Below, piece after piece: positions 1 through 8,794 of a stretch of 64,000 bases of DNA (positions are counted from its first letter, which is position 1; each line of letters opens with the position of its first letter). The notes beneath the pieces are model-generated. The model saw only the letters and a program-made list of their open reading frames with translations. It did not search any database and was not told the origin of the DNA. The stretch comes from Loktanella sp. (lineage in GTDB: Bacteria; Pseudomonadota; Alphaproteobacteria; Rhodobacterales; Rhodobacteraceae): assembly GCA_017390475.1 (NCBI GenBank), contig JAFPBO010000002.1:1-64000 (forward strand). Direction: 5' to 3'. The translations under genes and the position numbers were made by a program.

Positions 1-366
1 AGTTTTTGGTCTGTGGTCAAAAATACATGTTTTTTGGTTGTTTTGTTTTCAGCTTCATGCGCGCGGAGCAGCTATACTGGCCTCTGACGGAAGATGCACA
101 ATAATATATGTAAAACATATGGTTATCCCCATAATAATCATTTTTTTCTGCTTTTGACTCAATGATTGGACCCCTGATGGCTTATACTGACTGCAGCACC
201 GCCGGAGACTTTCCCGGCTCAGATCAGATCAATATCACCCATCCCGCCTTGCCCGGGATCGGGCAGGAGAACTCGGCCTATGGCACGGGACCGGAGAAGT
301 CATGTTCGCGAACAGGAGGTCGTCACGGCGGCACCCTGCGGCGCTATGTCTCCCAATGCCCGTATG
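1..366. other. AT-rich left edge, no gene recognised
   Basis: No convincing gene is seen here. The first 160 bases are far richer in A+T than the rest of the window and contain one perfect AT palindrome (106-120, ATATGT-AAA-ACATAT). Several overlapping open frames between 162 and 499 have no ribosome-binding site and no recognisable protein. The base composition fits the edge of an integrated element belonging to the recombinase gene that follows. Confidence 0.5.
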
Positions 367-615
367 GCTACTTCGCGCAGGCGTCATGATGATGCTATCG
401 CATCACCCAGTCGCCACACGCCATTGCATGACGACGATGCACCTACGCAAAAAATCCTGCGTATTCAGTCGTGCCTCGGAACGGTCGCCATCCTTCTAGA
501 AACAAATCACGCATACCTACCAATATTCCTGCGGCTAGAGAGCGAGCTTGAGGCCGAACAGTTGAGGCTCGCCACGATAAAAAGGGCCAGAAAATATCTG
601 CCGTGCCCGAAATGA
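367..615 (+). CDS. Possible small hypothetical protein
   Basis: A doubtful ORF of 82 residues from the ATG at 367; ATGs at 346 and 280 are in the same frame. The N-terminal half is low-information and Arg/His/Asp-rich. The C-terminal half (TVAILLETNHAYLPIFLRLE, then a Glu-rich helix ending in RARKYL) has the look of short helical proteins I loosely recall from Rhodobacteraceae, which carry a similar Y-x-P-I-F-x-R-L-E segment, so it may be a remnant or a real accessory protein. No ribosome-binding site is obvious. It ends about 40 bases from the convergent end of the recombinase gene. Function unknown. Confidence 0.25.
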   Translation, partial: ATSRRRHDDAIASPSRHTPLHDDDAPTQKILRIQSCLGTVAILLETNHAYLPIFLRLESELEAEQLRLATIKRARKYLPCPK

Positions 616-656
616 ATGCGCGCCAGGCATCCGCAAGTCATGTTGCAACAATGGTG

Positions 657-1991
657 TCAGGACAGGTGTGCAGGGACGGGCAGCATCACCTTCTGCGCAA
701 TTAGTAAGCGATCTGGCAGCGGCATGCTGTCGCCGTAGATTTCGCGACCCCGCAGTCGTTTTAGAGAATGCCCCATCAACTCACCACGATCATCGGTGTC
801 GTAGCCCGCCTGCTTCATCCGGCTTTCCCATGTATGCCTGATACCGCCGATCGTCACACCTTCGGGCAGCAGGCCATTGTTGCGCAGATACTTGTTCACC
901 AAGTTGCTGTAGCCACTTGTGTTGCGATATCTTGGGAAGCCGTCAGGGTGCCTTTTGGCTGCAGCCAAAGCGACGCCAACCAAGGGAATTGTCCGATCTG
1001 ACGAGAGGTTTTTGATTTCTCGTCGTTCGTCGGGATCATCCGATTCTTCATTCGCAACCAGAATATGTGGGATTGGACCATCAAGACAGATCGCAGCTGC
1101 CGGCAGGTTGAAAATCTCGCTCTGGCGGCACCCAGTTTCGATCGAGATTAACAAAACGTCACGTGCCTGATCGTTGAGGCCATCAAGCGCACCCGGCGCA
1201 AACCATTTGTTCAGGATGCATGCGACTGGCACCTCGCGCTTACGGGTGGATTTTGCATGAGGATCTCGGATGGAGACACCGGCAAAAGGCCTTGGCGGAT
1301 CCTCGTGTTCAAGGTCGTCGTAAAACCGGGCCAGCATGCCCGCCAAATAATTGAAGTCTTTGTTCGCCGTTTCTGCCGATTGGCCTTCGCGTGCCATACG
1401 GGCCTTCCACCATTTTTTATGTGCCCGCGCGTGCGCAGTTCCAATATCGGCAACCGCTATATCCTCACCCAGAGCTGCGGTTAAATTCGCCGCAGCCCGA
1501 GCGCGTGGCGATCGCCACAGGCGCATTTGCTCGGTATTCTTGAAACGGTTGTCGTTCGCTGCAAGCTCTTCGATATGTGCCACAAGATCAGAAATCCGCA
1601 GTTTTGGCGCTTCAACCGTGCCAAGCAGAGCGGGTGCCACCGCCTCATCGGGCAAACCGTCAGGACCCCGAGAAGACTCGACCCGCTGCAAAACCTCTTC
1701 CAGTGGGGCTTCTTGCACCTTATCGACAGACAGAAACTGAAATCCGCGCACTCCGGCCAGATATTGCGCCGCACGAAACTTCTCCGCTGCATCGCCATCG
1801 CGACCGGCCAATCGCGCCTCCCACCCCTCAATGTAAGCTGACCATACACCAACCGATTTTTGTATAGCGATAGTATAGGAGTCTGTTTTGAGGCTATCCC
1901 AAATCACAGCACGCGGCTCTACCTCAGCATACCTTTTGGGAACGCGACGTTTCAGATACCACGTCTTCCCGCGCAACACTGGTCTGAACAT
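657..1991 (-). CDS. Tyrosine recombinase / phage-type integrase
   Basis: A 444-residue site-specific recombinase. The N-terminus (RPVLRGKTWYLKRRVPKRYA) resembles the short DUF6538-type domain found on many alphaproteobacterial integrases; the middle should be the SAM-like core-binding domain and the C-terminal third the catalytic domain. Visible catalytic residues are Arg289 (GCRQSEI), Arg385-His386 (GGIRHT), His408 (MGHS) and the nucleophile Tyr419 (EIYGD). The first His of the usual HxxR box is Gly382, so the box is atypical. The gene reads away from tRNA-Ser, whose 3' end faces it 144 bases off, the usual arrangement for an island integrated in a tRNA gene. The element would extend left out of the window. 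ATG start at 1991. Confidence 0.85.
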   Translation of the reverse strand: MFRPVLRGKTWYLKRRVPKRYAEVEPRAVIWDSLKTDSYTIAIQKSVGVWSAYIEGWEARLAGRDGDAAEKFRAAQYLAGVRGFQFLSVDKVQEAPLEEVLQRVESSRGPDGLPDEAVAPALLGTVEAPKLRISDLVAHIEELAANDNRFKNTEQMRLWRSPRARAAANLTAALGEDIAVADIGTAHARAHKKWWKARMAREGQSAETANKDFNYLAGMLARFYDDLEHEDPPRPFAGVSIRDPHAKSTRKREVPVACILNKWFAPGALDGLNDQARDVLLISIETGCRQSEIFNLPAAAICLDGPIPHILVANEESDDPDERREIKNLSSDRTIPLVGVALAAAKRHPDGFPRYRNTSGYSNLVNKYLRNNGLLPEGVTIGGIRHTWESRMKQAGYDTDDRGELMGHSLKRLRGREIYGDSMPLPDRLLIAQKVMLPVPAHLS

Positions 1992-2135
1992 GTCGGAACC
2001 TCATTTCACATCAAGTGTAGCAAAATGTGGTGCAAAAAGGGTAGCAAGGCAAGGTATATTAACTTAAGTAACACCAAAGTTTGGACTTAAGTATTTATTT
2101 ATAAACGATAAATATATTTTTGATACATGCGGCTG
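1992..2135. other. att-like spacer between integrase and tRNA-Ser
   Basis: An AT-rich stretch between the integrase start and the tRNA 3' end. It holds short iterated words that could be recombinase arm-type sites: GTAGCAAAA (2017-2025), GTGCAAAAA (2029-2037) and GTAGCAAGG (2041-2049), plus a direct repeat ACTTAAGTA at 2062-2070 and 2085-2093. The integrase promoter must also lie here. That these are arm sites is inference from position; the partner att site is not in the window. Confidence 0.35.
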
Positions 2136-2225
2136 TGGCGGAGGAGGTGGGATTCGAACCCACGGTAGACTTTCACCTACGTCGGTTTTCAAGACCGGTG
2201 CATTCAACCACTCTGCCACTCCTCC
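2136..2225 (-). tRNA. tRNA-Ser (UGA)
   Basis: A 90-base class II tRNA on the minus strand with encoded CCA (TGG at 2136-2138 on the plus strand). The acceptor arm GGAGGAG pairs with CTCCTCC, the T-arm loop reads GGTTCGAATCC, and the anticodon loop CTTGAAA gives anticodon TGA. A long variable arm (ACGTAGGTGAAAGTCTACC region) is typical of tRNA-Ser. Its 3' end faces the integrase gene and is the probable attachment site. Confidence 0.95.
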
Positions 2226-2445
2226 GACCGGGTCCTGTTAACGGCTGGGAAACGATTCGGAAAGCGCCTTTGCTGTTGGGGAAAATTGCCGATAAAACCG
2301 GGTTCCGGCTTTCCATGTACTGGTCCTGCGGCTATCTGTTCAAGTGTGGGCAGGTGGTAAGGCCGGGGCGATAACCGGTTGTCTTGTCTTGGTGCAGTTG
2401 AATGGCTGATTTCTTCGTCCTCTTGCGCAGAATTGGAGAGTGGGT

Positions 2446-3261
2446 ATGACAGGCTTTGCAACATACGGGCGGCGGTGGGTGAAATTGCCTGCGATCCTGT
2501 CTGCTGTCGTCGTGCTTGCAGCCTGTGAAGAGGGGGCCAGCACCGTTTTGTCCGGCGCGCAGCCGGGCGCGATGATGACGCGCGGCGAACAGGATGTGGA
2601 ACGGCCCGATATCTTCAGCGTCACGGACCGCGGGTTGTGGGACGGGCGCCCGTCGCTGGGTGGAATCTGGGTGGCGCATCCAGATGTGCGCGAACCTGAA
2701 CGCGTCATGATCCGCAATGCCGCGACGGGAGAATCGACCATCGGTGCCCTGTTCCGGCGCGAACGTGCAAACCCCGGACCTGTGCTGCAACTATCCTCTG
2801 ACGCGGCCGAAGCGCTGGGGATTCTGGCCGGTGCCCCGACACAGCTGAATGTGACCGTGCTGCGCCGCGAAGAGGTTGCCGTTCCGGCAGCGCCTGTCGC
2901 CGAGACCGACGAGACGGACCCTTTACCCGCGCCGGTCGAGATTGCGCAGACGCCGCTTGCGCCTGCCGTTGTAGCAGATGCGCCTGCTGCCACAGCTGTC
3001 GCCCCAGTGGCTGCGCCTGCCTTTACCGGGGCTGTGCCGCCCGCGCCTTTGGCGCAGATCGGCGTGTTCGGGGTCCAGGCCAATGCTGATAGCGCCAGCG
3101 CGACCTTGCAGTCCGCGGGCTTCACTGCAACGGTTACTCCGGTGCAGACGTCCGGCCGTCAGGTGTGGCTCGTAGTGGCTGGGCCGGTGCCGGACCCTGA
3201 CGCATTGGCACGGGTCAGAGCGTTGGGCTTCGCTGACGCTTATATTTTGCAGAACCCATAG
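2446..3261 (+). CDS. SPOR-domain lipoprotein
   Basis: A 271-residue envelope protein. A hydrophobic N-terminus ends in a lipobox with the lipidated residue at Cys27 (VVLAACEE), so it is probably anchored in a membrane facing the periplasm. The middle (DIFSVTDRGLWDGRPSLGG and GIWVAHPDVREPERVMIRN) is a conserved domain of roseobacter SPOR proteins. An Ala/Pro linker follows, then a C-terminal SPOR peptidoglycan-binding domain starting near AQIGVFGVQ. ATG at 2446 is preferred to the GTG at 2440 because GGAGAG lies five bases before it. It is the first gene of an operon with dac, tmk and holB, and probably acts in cell division or wall remodelling. Confidence 0.8.
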   Translation: MTGFATYGRRWVKLPAILSAVVVLAACEEGASTVLSGAQPGAMMTRGEQDVERPDIFSVTDRGLWDGRPSLGGIWVAHPDVREPERVMIRNAATGESTIGALFRRERANPGPVLQLSSDAAEALGILAGAPTQLNVTVLRREEVAVPAAPVAETDETDPLPAPVEIAQTPLAPAVVADAPAATAVAPVAAPAFTGAVPPAPLAQIGVFGVQANADSASATLQSAGFTATVTPVQTSGRQVWLVVAGPVPDPDALARVRALGFADAYILQNP

Positions 3262-3275
3262 TGAAAGGGCACGCG

Positions 3276-4454
3276 ATGAACATAGTCAAACAGGGCCTGA
3301 CCGCCGGTGTCATGCTGCTTTGCGCCGCTACGGTGCAGGCCCAGACTTTCGAGACAGCCGCGCGGGCCGCCTATGTCTATGACCAGACGACCGGGACAGT
3401 TCTGTTGGCCAAGGATGCATCGATCCCCTTACCGCCCGCGTCGATGTCAAAGCTGATGACGATCTACATGGCCTTCGAGGCGATTATTGACGGTCGGATG
3501 TCTGTCGATGATGTGCTGCCGGTCTCGGCCCATGCGGCCAGCTTTGGCGGGTCGTCGATGTTTCTGGATACCACCGACCGGGTCCGCGTCGAAGACCTGC
3601 TGCGCGGGGTGATCGTTTTGTCTGGCAATGACGCCAGCGTGGTGCTGGCAGAGGCATTGTCGCCCGACGGCACCGAGGCCGGATTTGGCCGCCTGATGAC
3701 CGAACGCGCCCGCCAGCTGGGGATGAACAGTTCGGTCTTTGTGAATGCCAGCGGCTGGCCTGCCGCCGGGCACCGGATGTCGACCGAGGATCTGGGCATT
3801 CTGTCCAGTCGGCTGATCACTGATTTCCCGACCTTCTATCCTTTGTTCGCCGAAACCGAATTCGCCTTTGACAACCGGGTGCCGTCCAACAGCCAGAACC
3901 GCAACCCGGTCCTGCGGATGGGGATCGGGGCTGACGGTCTCAAGACCGGCCATACGCAAGAGGCAGGCTATGGGCTGGCTGGCTCTGCAGTGCAGGGCGA
4001 CCGGCGGGTGATCTTTGTGATCACCGGTCTGGATACGATGCAGCAGCGCGCTGAAGAATCCGAACGGATCGTCAATTGGGCCTTCCGCCAGTTTGCCGAA
4101 CGCGATGTCGCCACTGCGGGCACCCGCATTGCCACTGCCGATGTCTGGATGGGGGCCGAACAGACCGTCGGCCTGACTGTGGCCGAGGATCTGACCCTGC
4201 TGGTGCCGACCCTGCATCAGGGTGCTGTCGAAGGGCAGGTGGTGTTCGATGGTCCGGTGCAGGCCCCGGTTGTCGCCGGTCAGCCGCTGGGCGAACTGAT
4301 CATTGCGCTTGATGGTTTGCCAGAGAAACGGGTGCCACTGGTGGCGGATGCCGATGTGCCCGCTGGCGGTTTTGCCGCGCGGATGCGCACGGCGGCACTG
4401 GTTCTTTGGGGCAAATATGGTTTCGCGCCGGGCGCCGATGCGAATGGCGCATGA
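3276..4454 (+). CDS. dacC: D-alanyl-D-alanine carboxypeptidase (PBP5/6 family)
   Basis: A periplasmic penicillin-binding protein of about 392 residues that removes the terminal D-Ala from peptidoglycan pentapeptides. A signal peptide (GVMLLCAATVQAQ) is followed by the SxxK box Ser56-Met-Ser-Lys59, the SGN triad (VLSGNDAS) and the KTG box (GLKTGHTQEAG), all intact. A C-terminal PBP5-type beta domain (VGLTVAEDLTLLVP) and a hydrophobic tail anchor follow. ATG at 3276 is preferred to the overlapping GTG at 3261: it has AAAGGG at a good distance and gives a clean signal peptide. The end overlaps tmk by ATGA. The exact paralogue letter (C, D or F type) is not certain. Confidence 0.9.
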   Translation: MNIVKQGLTAGVMLLCAATVQAQTFETAARAAYVYDQTTGTVLLAKDASIPLPPASMSKLMTIYMAFEAIIDGRMSVDDVLPVSAHAASFGGSSMFLDTTDRVRVEDLLRGVIVLSGNDASVVLAEALSPDGTEAGFGRLMTERARQLGMNSSVFVNASGWPAAGHRMSTEDLGILSSRLITDFPTFYPLFAETEFAFDNRVPSNSQNRNPVLRMGIGADGLKTGHTQEAGYGLAGSAVQGDRRVIFVITGLDTMQQRAEESERIVNWAFRQFAERDVATAGTRIATADVWMGAEQTVGLTVAEDLTLLVPTLHQGAVEGQVVFDGPVQAPVVAGQPLGELIIALDGLPEKRVPLVADADVPAGGFAARMRTAALVLWGKYGFAPGADANGA

Positions 4455-5059
4455 TTCAGCCGCGTTTCATTACCTTTGAAGGCATCGATGGCTCCGGCAA
4501 ATCGACACAGGCGCGCCGGTTGGCCGATTATCTGCGTGCGCAGGGGGCCGATGTCATCCTGACCCGCGAACCCGGCGGTAGTCCGGGGGCAGAGGAAATT
4601 CGCCAACTTTTGCTGACCGGCGATACCGACCGCTGGTCGGCCGAAACTGAAATCCTTTTGTTCACCGCTGCCCGTCGCGACCATCTGGAAAAAACGATCC
4701 TGCCCGCGCTGGCAGATGACAAAACCGTGGTCTCTGACCGTTTTGCCGACAGCACGCGGGTCTATCAGGGTGCGACCCGCGGCGATCTGCGTGCCAAGGT
4801 CGATGCGCTGCACAGCCTGATGATCGGGCGGGAACCCGACCTGACCTTCATTATCGACATGGACCCGGCGACCGCATTGCAACGCGGCCTTGCGCGCAAA
4901 TCCGGCGAGGACCGGTTCGAGGATTTCGGCCTGCCGTTTCAGGAAACCCTGCGCCACGGTTTTCTGGCCTTGGCACATGCAGATCCTGCGCGTTGCGTCC
5001 TGATCGACGGCAACCGCACCATGGACCAGATCGCCAGCGATGTGGCGGCCCATCTATGA
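4451..5059 (+). CDS. tmk: Thymidylate kinase
   Basis: A 202-residue cytosolic kinase converting dTMP to dTDP in dTTP synthesis. It starts with the P-loop (EGIDGSGKST, residues 10-19), then the TREPGG motif that binds dTMP, the DR pair (VSDRFADSTRVYQG) and the lid region (RKSGEDRFE). The length is normal for the family. The ATG at 4451 overlaps the dac stop as ATGA and the end overlaps holB the same way, so the three are translationally coupled. The tmk-holB pair is a conserved DNA-replication unit in alphaproteobacteria. Confidence 0.96.
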   Translation: MIQPRFITFEGIDGSGKSTQARRLADYLRAQGADVILTREPGGSPGAEEIRQLLLTGDTDRWSAETEILLFTAARRDHLEKTILPALADDKTVVSDRFADSTRVYQGATRGDLRAKVDALHSLMIGREPDLTFIIDMDPATALQRGLARKSGEDRFEDFGLPFQETLRHGFLALAHADPARCVLIDGNRTMDQIASDVAAHL

Positions 5060-6162
5060 GCGACGATGTCATCCCCGAACCCGACCGGATCGAGGGCGCA
5101 CCGCATCCACGCGAAACCCCGGTGCTTTATGGCCAGCAGGGGGCCGAACTGGCCTTTCTGGATGCTTTCACCTCTGGGCGGATGCATTCGGGCTGGCTGA
5201 TCACCGGGCCGCGCGGCGTCGGCAAGGCGACGCTCGCATGGAAAATCGCGACCTTCCTTTTGGCGGATGAACCTCCCGATATGCTGGGTGACCCGACACT
5301 GGCTGTCTCGCCCGACCACCCTGATGCCAAACTGGTACAATCCGGCGCGCATCCGCGACTGGCGCTGATCCGGCGGCCCTGGGACGATAAAGCAGGTAAA
5401 TTGCGTGCTGAAATCACCGTCGATGCCGTGCGCAGCCTGAAACATTTCTTCCAGATGTCCGCGACCGATGGTGGCAGGCGGGTGGTCATTGTCGATGCCG
5501 CCGATGAGATGAACCGCAACGCTGCCAATGCGATCCTGAAAGAACTCGAAGAACCGCCCGCAGGCGCTGTGATCCTGCTGGTGGCGCATCAACCCTCGCG
5601 CCTGTTGCCGACGATCCGGTCGCGTTGCCGCGAATTGCGCTGCCATGCGCTGGGGCCGGATGACCTGTCGCGCGCGCTGGCACAGTCCGGGCACAGCACC
5701 GATAATGCTGCCGGGCTTGCCGCCCTTGCCGGTGGATCGGTGGGCGATGCGATAAGGCTTCTGGGCAGCGGCGGCCTGACGCTCTATGCGGATCTGGTAC
5801 AGCTTTTCGATGGCTTGCCGCAAATCAACAGGCAGGCCGCCCTGCATCTGGCCGATGCCTGCGCCGGGCGCGGGGCCGAGGCGCGTTTTGGCCTGACACT
5901 GGACCTGATTGATCTCTTTCTGGCACGTGCTGCGCGGGCAGGGCTGCTCGGCGAGCCCACAACCCAAGGGGCTGCGGGCGAGGCGCGCCTGCTGGCCCGC
6001 ATCGCCCCAAATCCGCGCGCAGCGCAGGCTTGGGCGCGGTTGCAGCAAGACTTGTCCGAAAGGTCGCGCCATGGCCGCGCGGTGAACCTTGACCCTGCCG
6101 CGCTGATCCTTGATATGATCTTCAAGATTGAAGAGACGGCGCAAGGCGTCGCCGCAGCCTGA
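5056..6162 (+). CDS. holB: DNA polymerase III subunit delta'
   Basis: A 368-residue clamp-loader subunit. The AAA+ fold shows a Walker A-like loop (ITGPRGVGKATLAWK), a DE-like box (VVIVDAADEMN) and the sensor/arginine-finger SRC motif (LPTIRSRCRELRC), as in the HolB/DnaX family. The C-terminal collar helices follow. It acts with DnaX and HolA to load the sliding clamp. ATG at 5056 overlaps the tmk stop; a longer upstream frame is not needed. The next gene tatD starts 10 bases after its stop. Confidence 0.95.
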   Translation: MSDDVIPEPDRIEGAPHPRETPVLYGQQGAELAFLDAFTSGRMHSGWLITGPRGVGKATLAWKIATFLLADEPPDMLGDPTLAVSPDHPDAKLVQSGAHPRLALIRRPWDDKAGKLRAEITVDAVRSLKHFFQMSATDGGRRVVIVDAADEMNRNAANAILKELEEPPAGAVILLVAHQPSRLLPTIRSRCRELRCHALGPDDLSRALAQSGHSTDNAAGLAALAGGSVGDAIRLLGSGGLTLYADLVQLFDGLPQINRQAALHLADACAGRGAEARFGLTLDLIDLFLARAARAGLLGEPTTQGAAGEARLLARIAPNPRAAQAWARLQQDLSERSRHGRAVNLDPAALILDMIFKIEETAQGVAAA

Positions 6163-6172
6163 AAGCCGCGCC

Positions 6173-6961
6173 ATGACCCAAAGCCCGATCACCGACGCCC
6201 ATTGCCACCTTGATTTCCCCGATTTCGACGACGAACGCGACGACATTATCGCGCGCGCGATGGCGGCGGGGGTCACGCGGATGGTGACGATCTGCACGAA
6301 GCTGAAAAACGAACCCGCCGTCCGCGCCATCGCCGAAAGCTACGATCAGGTCTTTTATGCCGCCGGGACGCATCCGATGTCCGTGGCGGACGAACCTTTG
6401 GCGTCGGTGGATGAACTGATCGCACTGGCGCAGCATCCCAAATTCGTTGGCATCGGCGAGACGGGGCTGGATTATCACTACACCGCCGAAAGCAAGGATA
6501 TCCAGCAAACCAGCCTGCGTATCCACATCGCAGCGGCGCGTGAGACAAGGCTGCCGCTGATCATCCATGCCCGCGACGCCGATGACGATATGGCGCGGAT
6601 ATTAACCGAGGAATATCGCAACGGGGCCTTTACCTGCGTCATGCATTGTTTTTCCAGCAGCGCCGGTCTGGCGCGCGCGGCGCTTGATCTGGATTTCTAC
6701 CTCTCGATGTCCGGCATCGCGGCCTTTCCCAAAAGCAAAGACCTGCGCGATATTTTCGCAAGCGCCCCGCTGGACCGGATATTGGTCGAAACCGACAGCC
6801 CCTATCTGGCCCCGCCACCGCATCGCGGGCGGCGCAATGAACCGGCCTATACCGCGCATACGGCGGCTGTGGGCGCAGAGATTTTCGGCCTCGACTATGC
6901 CGATTTCGCCGCTGCGACCAATGAAAATTTCGACCGGCTTTTCTGGAAAGCAGCCTCATGA
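6173..6961 (+). CDS. tatD: TatD-family metal-dependent hydrolase
   Basis: A 262-residue TIM-barrel hydrolase, a metal-dependent 3'-5' DNase of the TatD/YcfH type. Metal ligands are visible: DAHCHLD near the N-terminus, the Glu of GIGETGLDYHY, His in PLIIHARDAD, His in CVMHCFSSS and Asp in LVETDSPYLAP. ATG at 6173 follows the holB stop by 10 bases; upstream in-frame codons lie within holB. The end overlaps the next gene by ATGA. The order holB-tatD-MBL is common in Rhodobacteraceae and suggests a role in DNA processing or quality control. Confidence 0.93.
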   Translation: MTQSPITDAHCHLDFPDFDDERDDIIARAMAAGVTRMVTICTKLKNEPAVRAIAESYDQVFYAAGTHPMSVADEPLASVDELIALAQHPKFVGIGETGLDYHYTAESKDIQQTSLRIHIAAARETRLPLIIHARDADDDMARILTEEYRNGAFTCVMHCFSSSAGLARAALDLDFYLSMSGIAAFPKSKDLRDIFASAPLDRILVETDSPYLAPPPHRGRRNEPAYTAHTAAVGAEIFGLDYADFAAATNENFDRLFWKAAS

Positions 6962-7767
6962 GCGACACGATCAGCTTCACGATCCTTGGCTGCGGCTCCT
7001 CGGGCGGCGTGCCACGGCTGGGCGGACATTGGGGCGCTTGCGACCCGACCAACCCGCGCAATCAGCGGCGGCGCTGTTCGATGCTGATCACAAGGCAAAG
7101 CGGCGATCAGATGACACGTGTGCTGATCGACACCTCGCCCGACATGCGCGCGCAGTTGCTTGACGCAGGGGTCAGCACGCTGGATGCGGTGGTCTATACC
7201 CATGCCCATGCCGATCATGTGCATGGCATCGACGATCTGCGGATGATCGTCTTCAACACCGGCCAAAGGCTGCAGGTCTGGGCTGATGGAGATACAACAG
7301 ATTCGCTGCTGTCGCGTTTTGGCTATGCTTTCGTGCAGCCAAAAGGATCGGCCTATCCACCAATCCTTGATCTGAACACGATTGACGGTGACATTGCCAT
7401 CGATGGGGCAGGGGGGCGCATCACGCTGACCCCGTTCAAAGTGACCCATGGCAATATCGACGCTTTGGGGTTCCGGGTGAATGACGTGGCCTATCTGCCC
7501 GATGTTTCTGACATCCCCGATGCCGCCTGGCCCGCGCTGGAAAACCTGACCTGCTGGATCGTTGACGCCCTGCGGCGCGACCCGCATCCGACCCATGCCC
7601 ATCTTGCCAAGACGCTGGACTGGATCGCCAAGGTACAGCCGAAACAAGCGGTCCTGACCAACATGCATATCGACCTCGACTACGCCACAATCGCTGCCGA
7701 AACCCCCGCCCATATCCAGCCAGCCTATGATGGCTTGACCCTGACCTTCCCCATCTTCCGAGCATAA
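6958..7767 (+). CDS. MBL-fold metallohydrolase (PhnP-like)
   Basis: A 269-residue metallo-beta-lactamase-fold hydrolase. The N-terminus (ILGCGSSGGVPRLGG) and the metal site THAHADHVHGIDD (HxHxDH) match the PhnP / cyclic-phosphodiesterase branch; further ligands are the Asp of PDVSD and the His of TNMHIDLDY. It is the last member of the core operon, overlapping tatD by ATGA. The extreme C-terminus (PIFRA) and its stop codon fall inside a short repeat element (7752-7796), so its end may have been rewritten by that element. The physiological substrate is unknown. Confidence 0.88.
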   Translation: MSDTISFTILGCGSSGGVPRLGGHWGACDPTNPRNQRRRCSMLITRQSGDQMTRVLIDTSPDMRAQLLDAGVSTLDAVVYTHAHADHVHGIDDLRMIVFNTGQRLQVWADGDTTDSLLSRFGYAFVQPKGSAYPPILDLNTIDGDIAIDGAGGRITLTPFKVTHGNIDALGFRVNDVAYLPDVSDIPDAAWPALENLTCWIVDALRRDPHPTHAHLAKTLDWIAKVQPKQAVLTNMHIDLDYATIAAETPAHIQPAYDGLTLTFPIFRA

Positions 7768-7796
7768 ATATCCCCGCCGGAGGCATAAAAGTTTTT
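7752..7796. repeat. Short GC-rich 3'-end element, copy 1
   Basis: A copy of an element beginning CATCTTCCGAGC and continuing ATATCCCCGCCGGAGGC to AAAAGTTTTT. A nearly identical copy sits at 25216-25260 in the same orientation, and a shorter reversed copy at 17433-17465. It overlaps the stop codon of the MBL gene and forms the leader of the AEC gene. In the opposite sense it reads GCCTCCGGCGGGGATATTT. Confidence 0.75.
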
Positions 7797-7809
7797 CAAG
7801 GACACGCCA

Positions 7810-8739
7810 ATGGCCGCCCTGCTCGACGTTATTCTGCCGGTCTTCATCGTGATCGGCTTCGGCTATCTGGCGGTCTGGCGCGGCTTTTTCAGCGATGCGG
7901 GCGTCGAAGGTCTGATGAAATTCACCCAGAATTTCGCGCTCCCCTGCCTGTTGTTCCGCGCCATTTCGACCCTGGATCTGCAGCAGAGCTTTGATCTTCT
8001 GCTCTTGGGCAGTTTCTATGCGGGCGCGCTTGGTGGCTTTTTCGCCGGGCTTCTTGGCGCGCGCTACATCTTCAAACGCGACTGGGAAGACAGCGTCGCG
8101 ATTGGTTTCTGCTGCCTGTTCTCCAACTCGCTGTTGCTGGGCCTGCCGATCACCGAACGCGCCTATGGCGTTTCTGCGCTGGAGGCAAATTACGCGATCA
8201 TCGCGATCCATACCCCGTTTTGCTATTGCGTCGGAATCACGGCGATGGAAATCGCCCGCAATCGCGGTGCCTCGATGATGTCCCTGCCGGGCAAGGTGGG
8301 GCGCGCGATGTTCCATAATGCGCTGATCATCGGCATCGTCCTGGGGTTTGTTGTCAATTTCTCGGGAATCCTCATGCCGATCGTCTTGACCGATGCGCTG
8401 GACCTGATGGTGCGTGCGGCCTTGCCTGCGGCTTTGTTCGGGCTGGGTGGCGTGCTGTATCGCTACCGGCCCGAGGGCGACATGCGCACGATCATGTATG
8501 TCGTCGCAGTGTCGCTGCTGCTGCATCCGGCCATCGTCTGGGGGCTGGCGCAGGCGGGGGGGCTTGGCGTTGCAGGGACACGTTCGGCCATTCTGACCGC
8601 CGCGATGGCGCCTGGGGTGAATGCCTTTCTCTTCGCCAATATGTATGGCCGGGCCAAGCGGGTGGCCGCATCTTCGGTCTTGTTGGCGACGGGCCTGTCG
8701 ATCCTGACAGTTTGGGGCTGGCTGGCGGTATTGCCGTAG
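7810..8739 (+). CDS. AEC-family transporter (auxin efflux carrier type)
   Basis: A 309-residue inner-membrane secondary carrier with about ten hydrophobic segments in two halves. Typical AEC features are the N-terminal LDVILPVFIVIGFGYLA, the FTQNFALPCLLFRAI segment after the first loop, and the C-terminal MAPGVNAFLFANMYG motif. Family members export malate, malonate or other anions; the substrate here cannot be told. AAGGAC lies before the ATG. It is 42 bases from the MBL gene but separated by a repeat element, so it may be transcribed on its own. Confidence 0.85.
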   Translation: MAALLDVILPVFIVIGFGYLAVWRGFFSDAGVEGLMKFTQNFALPCLLFRAISTLDLQQSFDLLLLGSFYAGALGGFFAGLLGARYIFKRDWEDSVAIGFCCLFSNSLLLGLPITERAYGVSALEANYAIIAIHTPFCYCVGITAMEIARNRGASMMSLPGKVGRAMFHNALIIGIVLGFVVNFSGILMPIVLTDALDLMVRAALPAALFGLGGVLYRYRPEGDMRTIMYVVAVSLLLHPAIVWGLAQAGGLGVAGTRSAILTAAMAPGVNAFLFANMYGRAKRVAASSVLLATGLSILTVWGWLAVLP

Positions 8740-8752
8740 CAGGACCGCCGCT

Positions 8753-8794
8753 GGCGGTGCCTCCGGCGGGAGTATTTTGACAAAGCGAGAAAAC
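8753..8794. repeat. Short GC-rich 3'-end element, variant copy
   Basis: Directly after the AEC stop the sequence reads GCCTCCGGCGGGAGTATTTT and then GACAAAGCGAGAAAA. This is a variant of the 3'-end element at 7752, 17433 and 25216, here in sense orientation to the gene it follows. It abuts the palindromic repeat pair at 8792-8848. Confidence 0.6.

Noticed and set aside
106-120. AT-rich perfect palindrome near the left edge, with a TTATCCCCA word just after that resembles a DnaA box
   Set aside because: A single degenerate box and a short AT palindrome in AT-rich sequence are expected by chance; no replication genes are near.
162-499. Overlapping open frames before the small ORF
   Set aside because: No ribosome-binding site, no recognisable protein and mutually overlapping frames.
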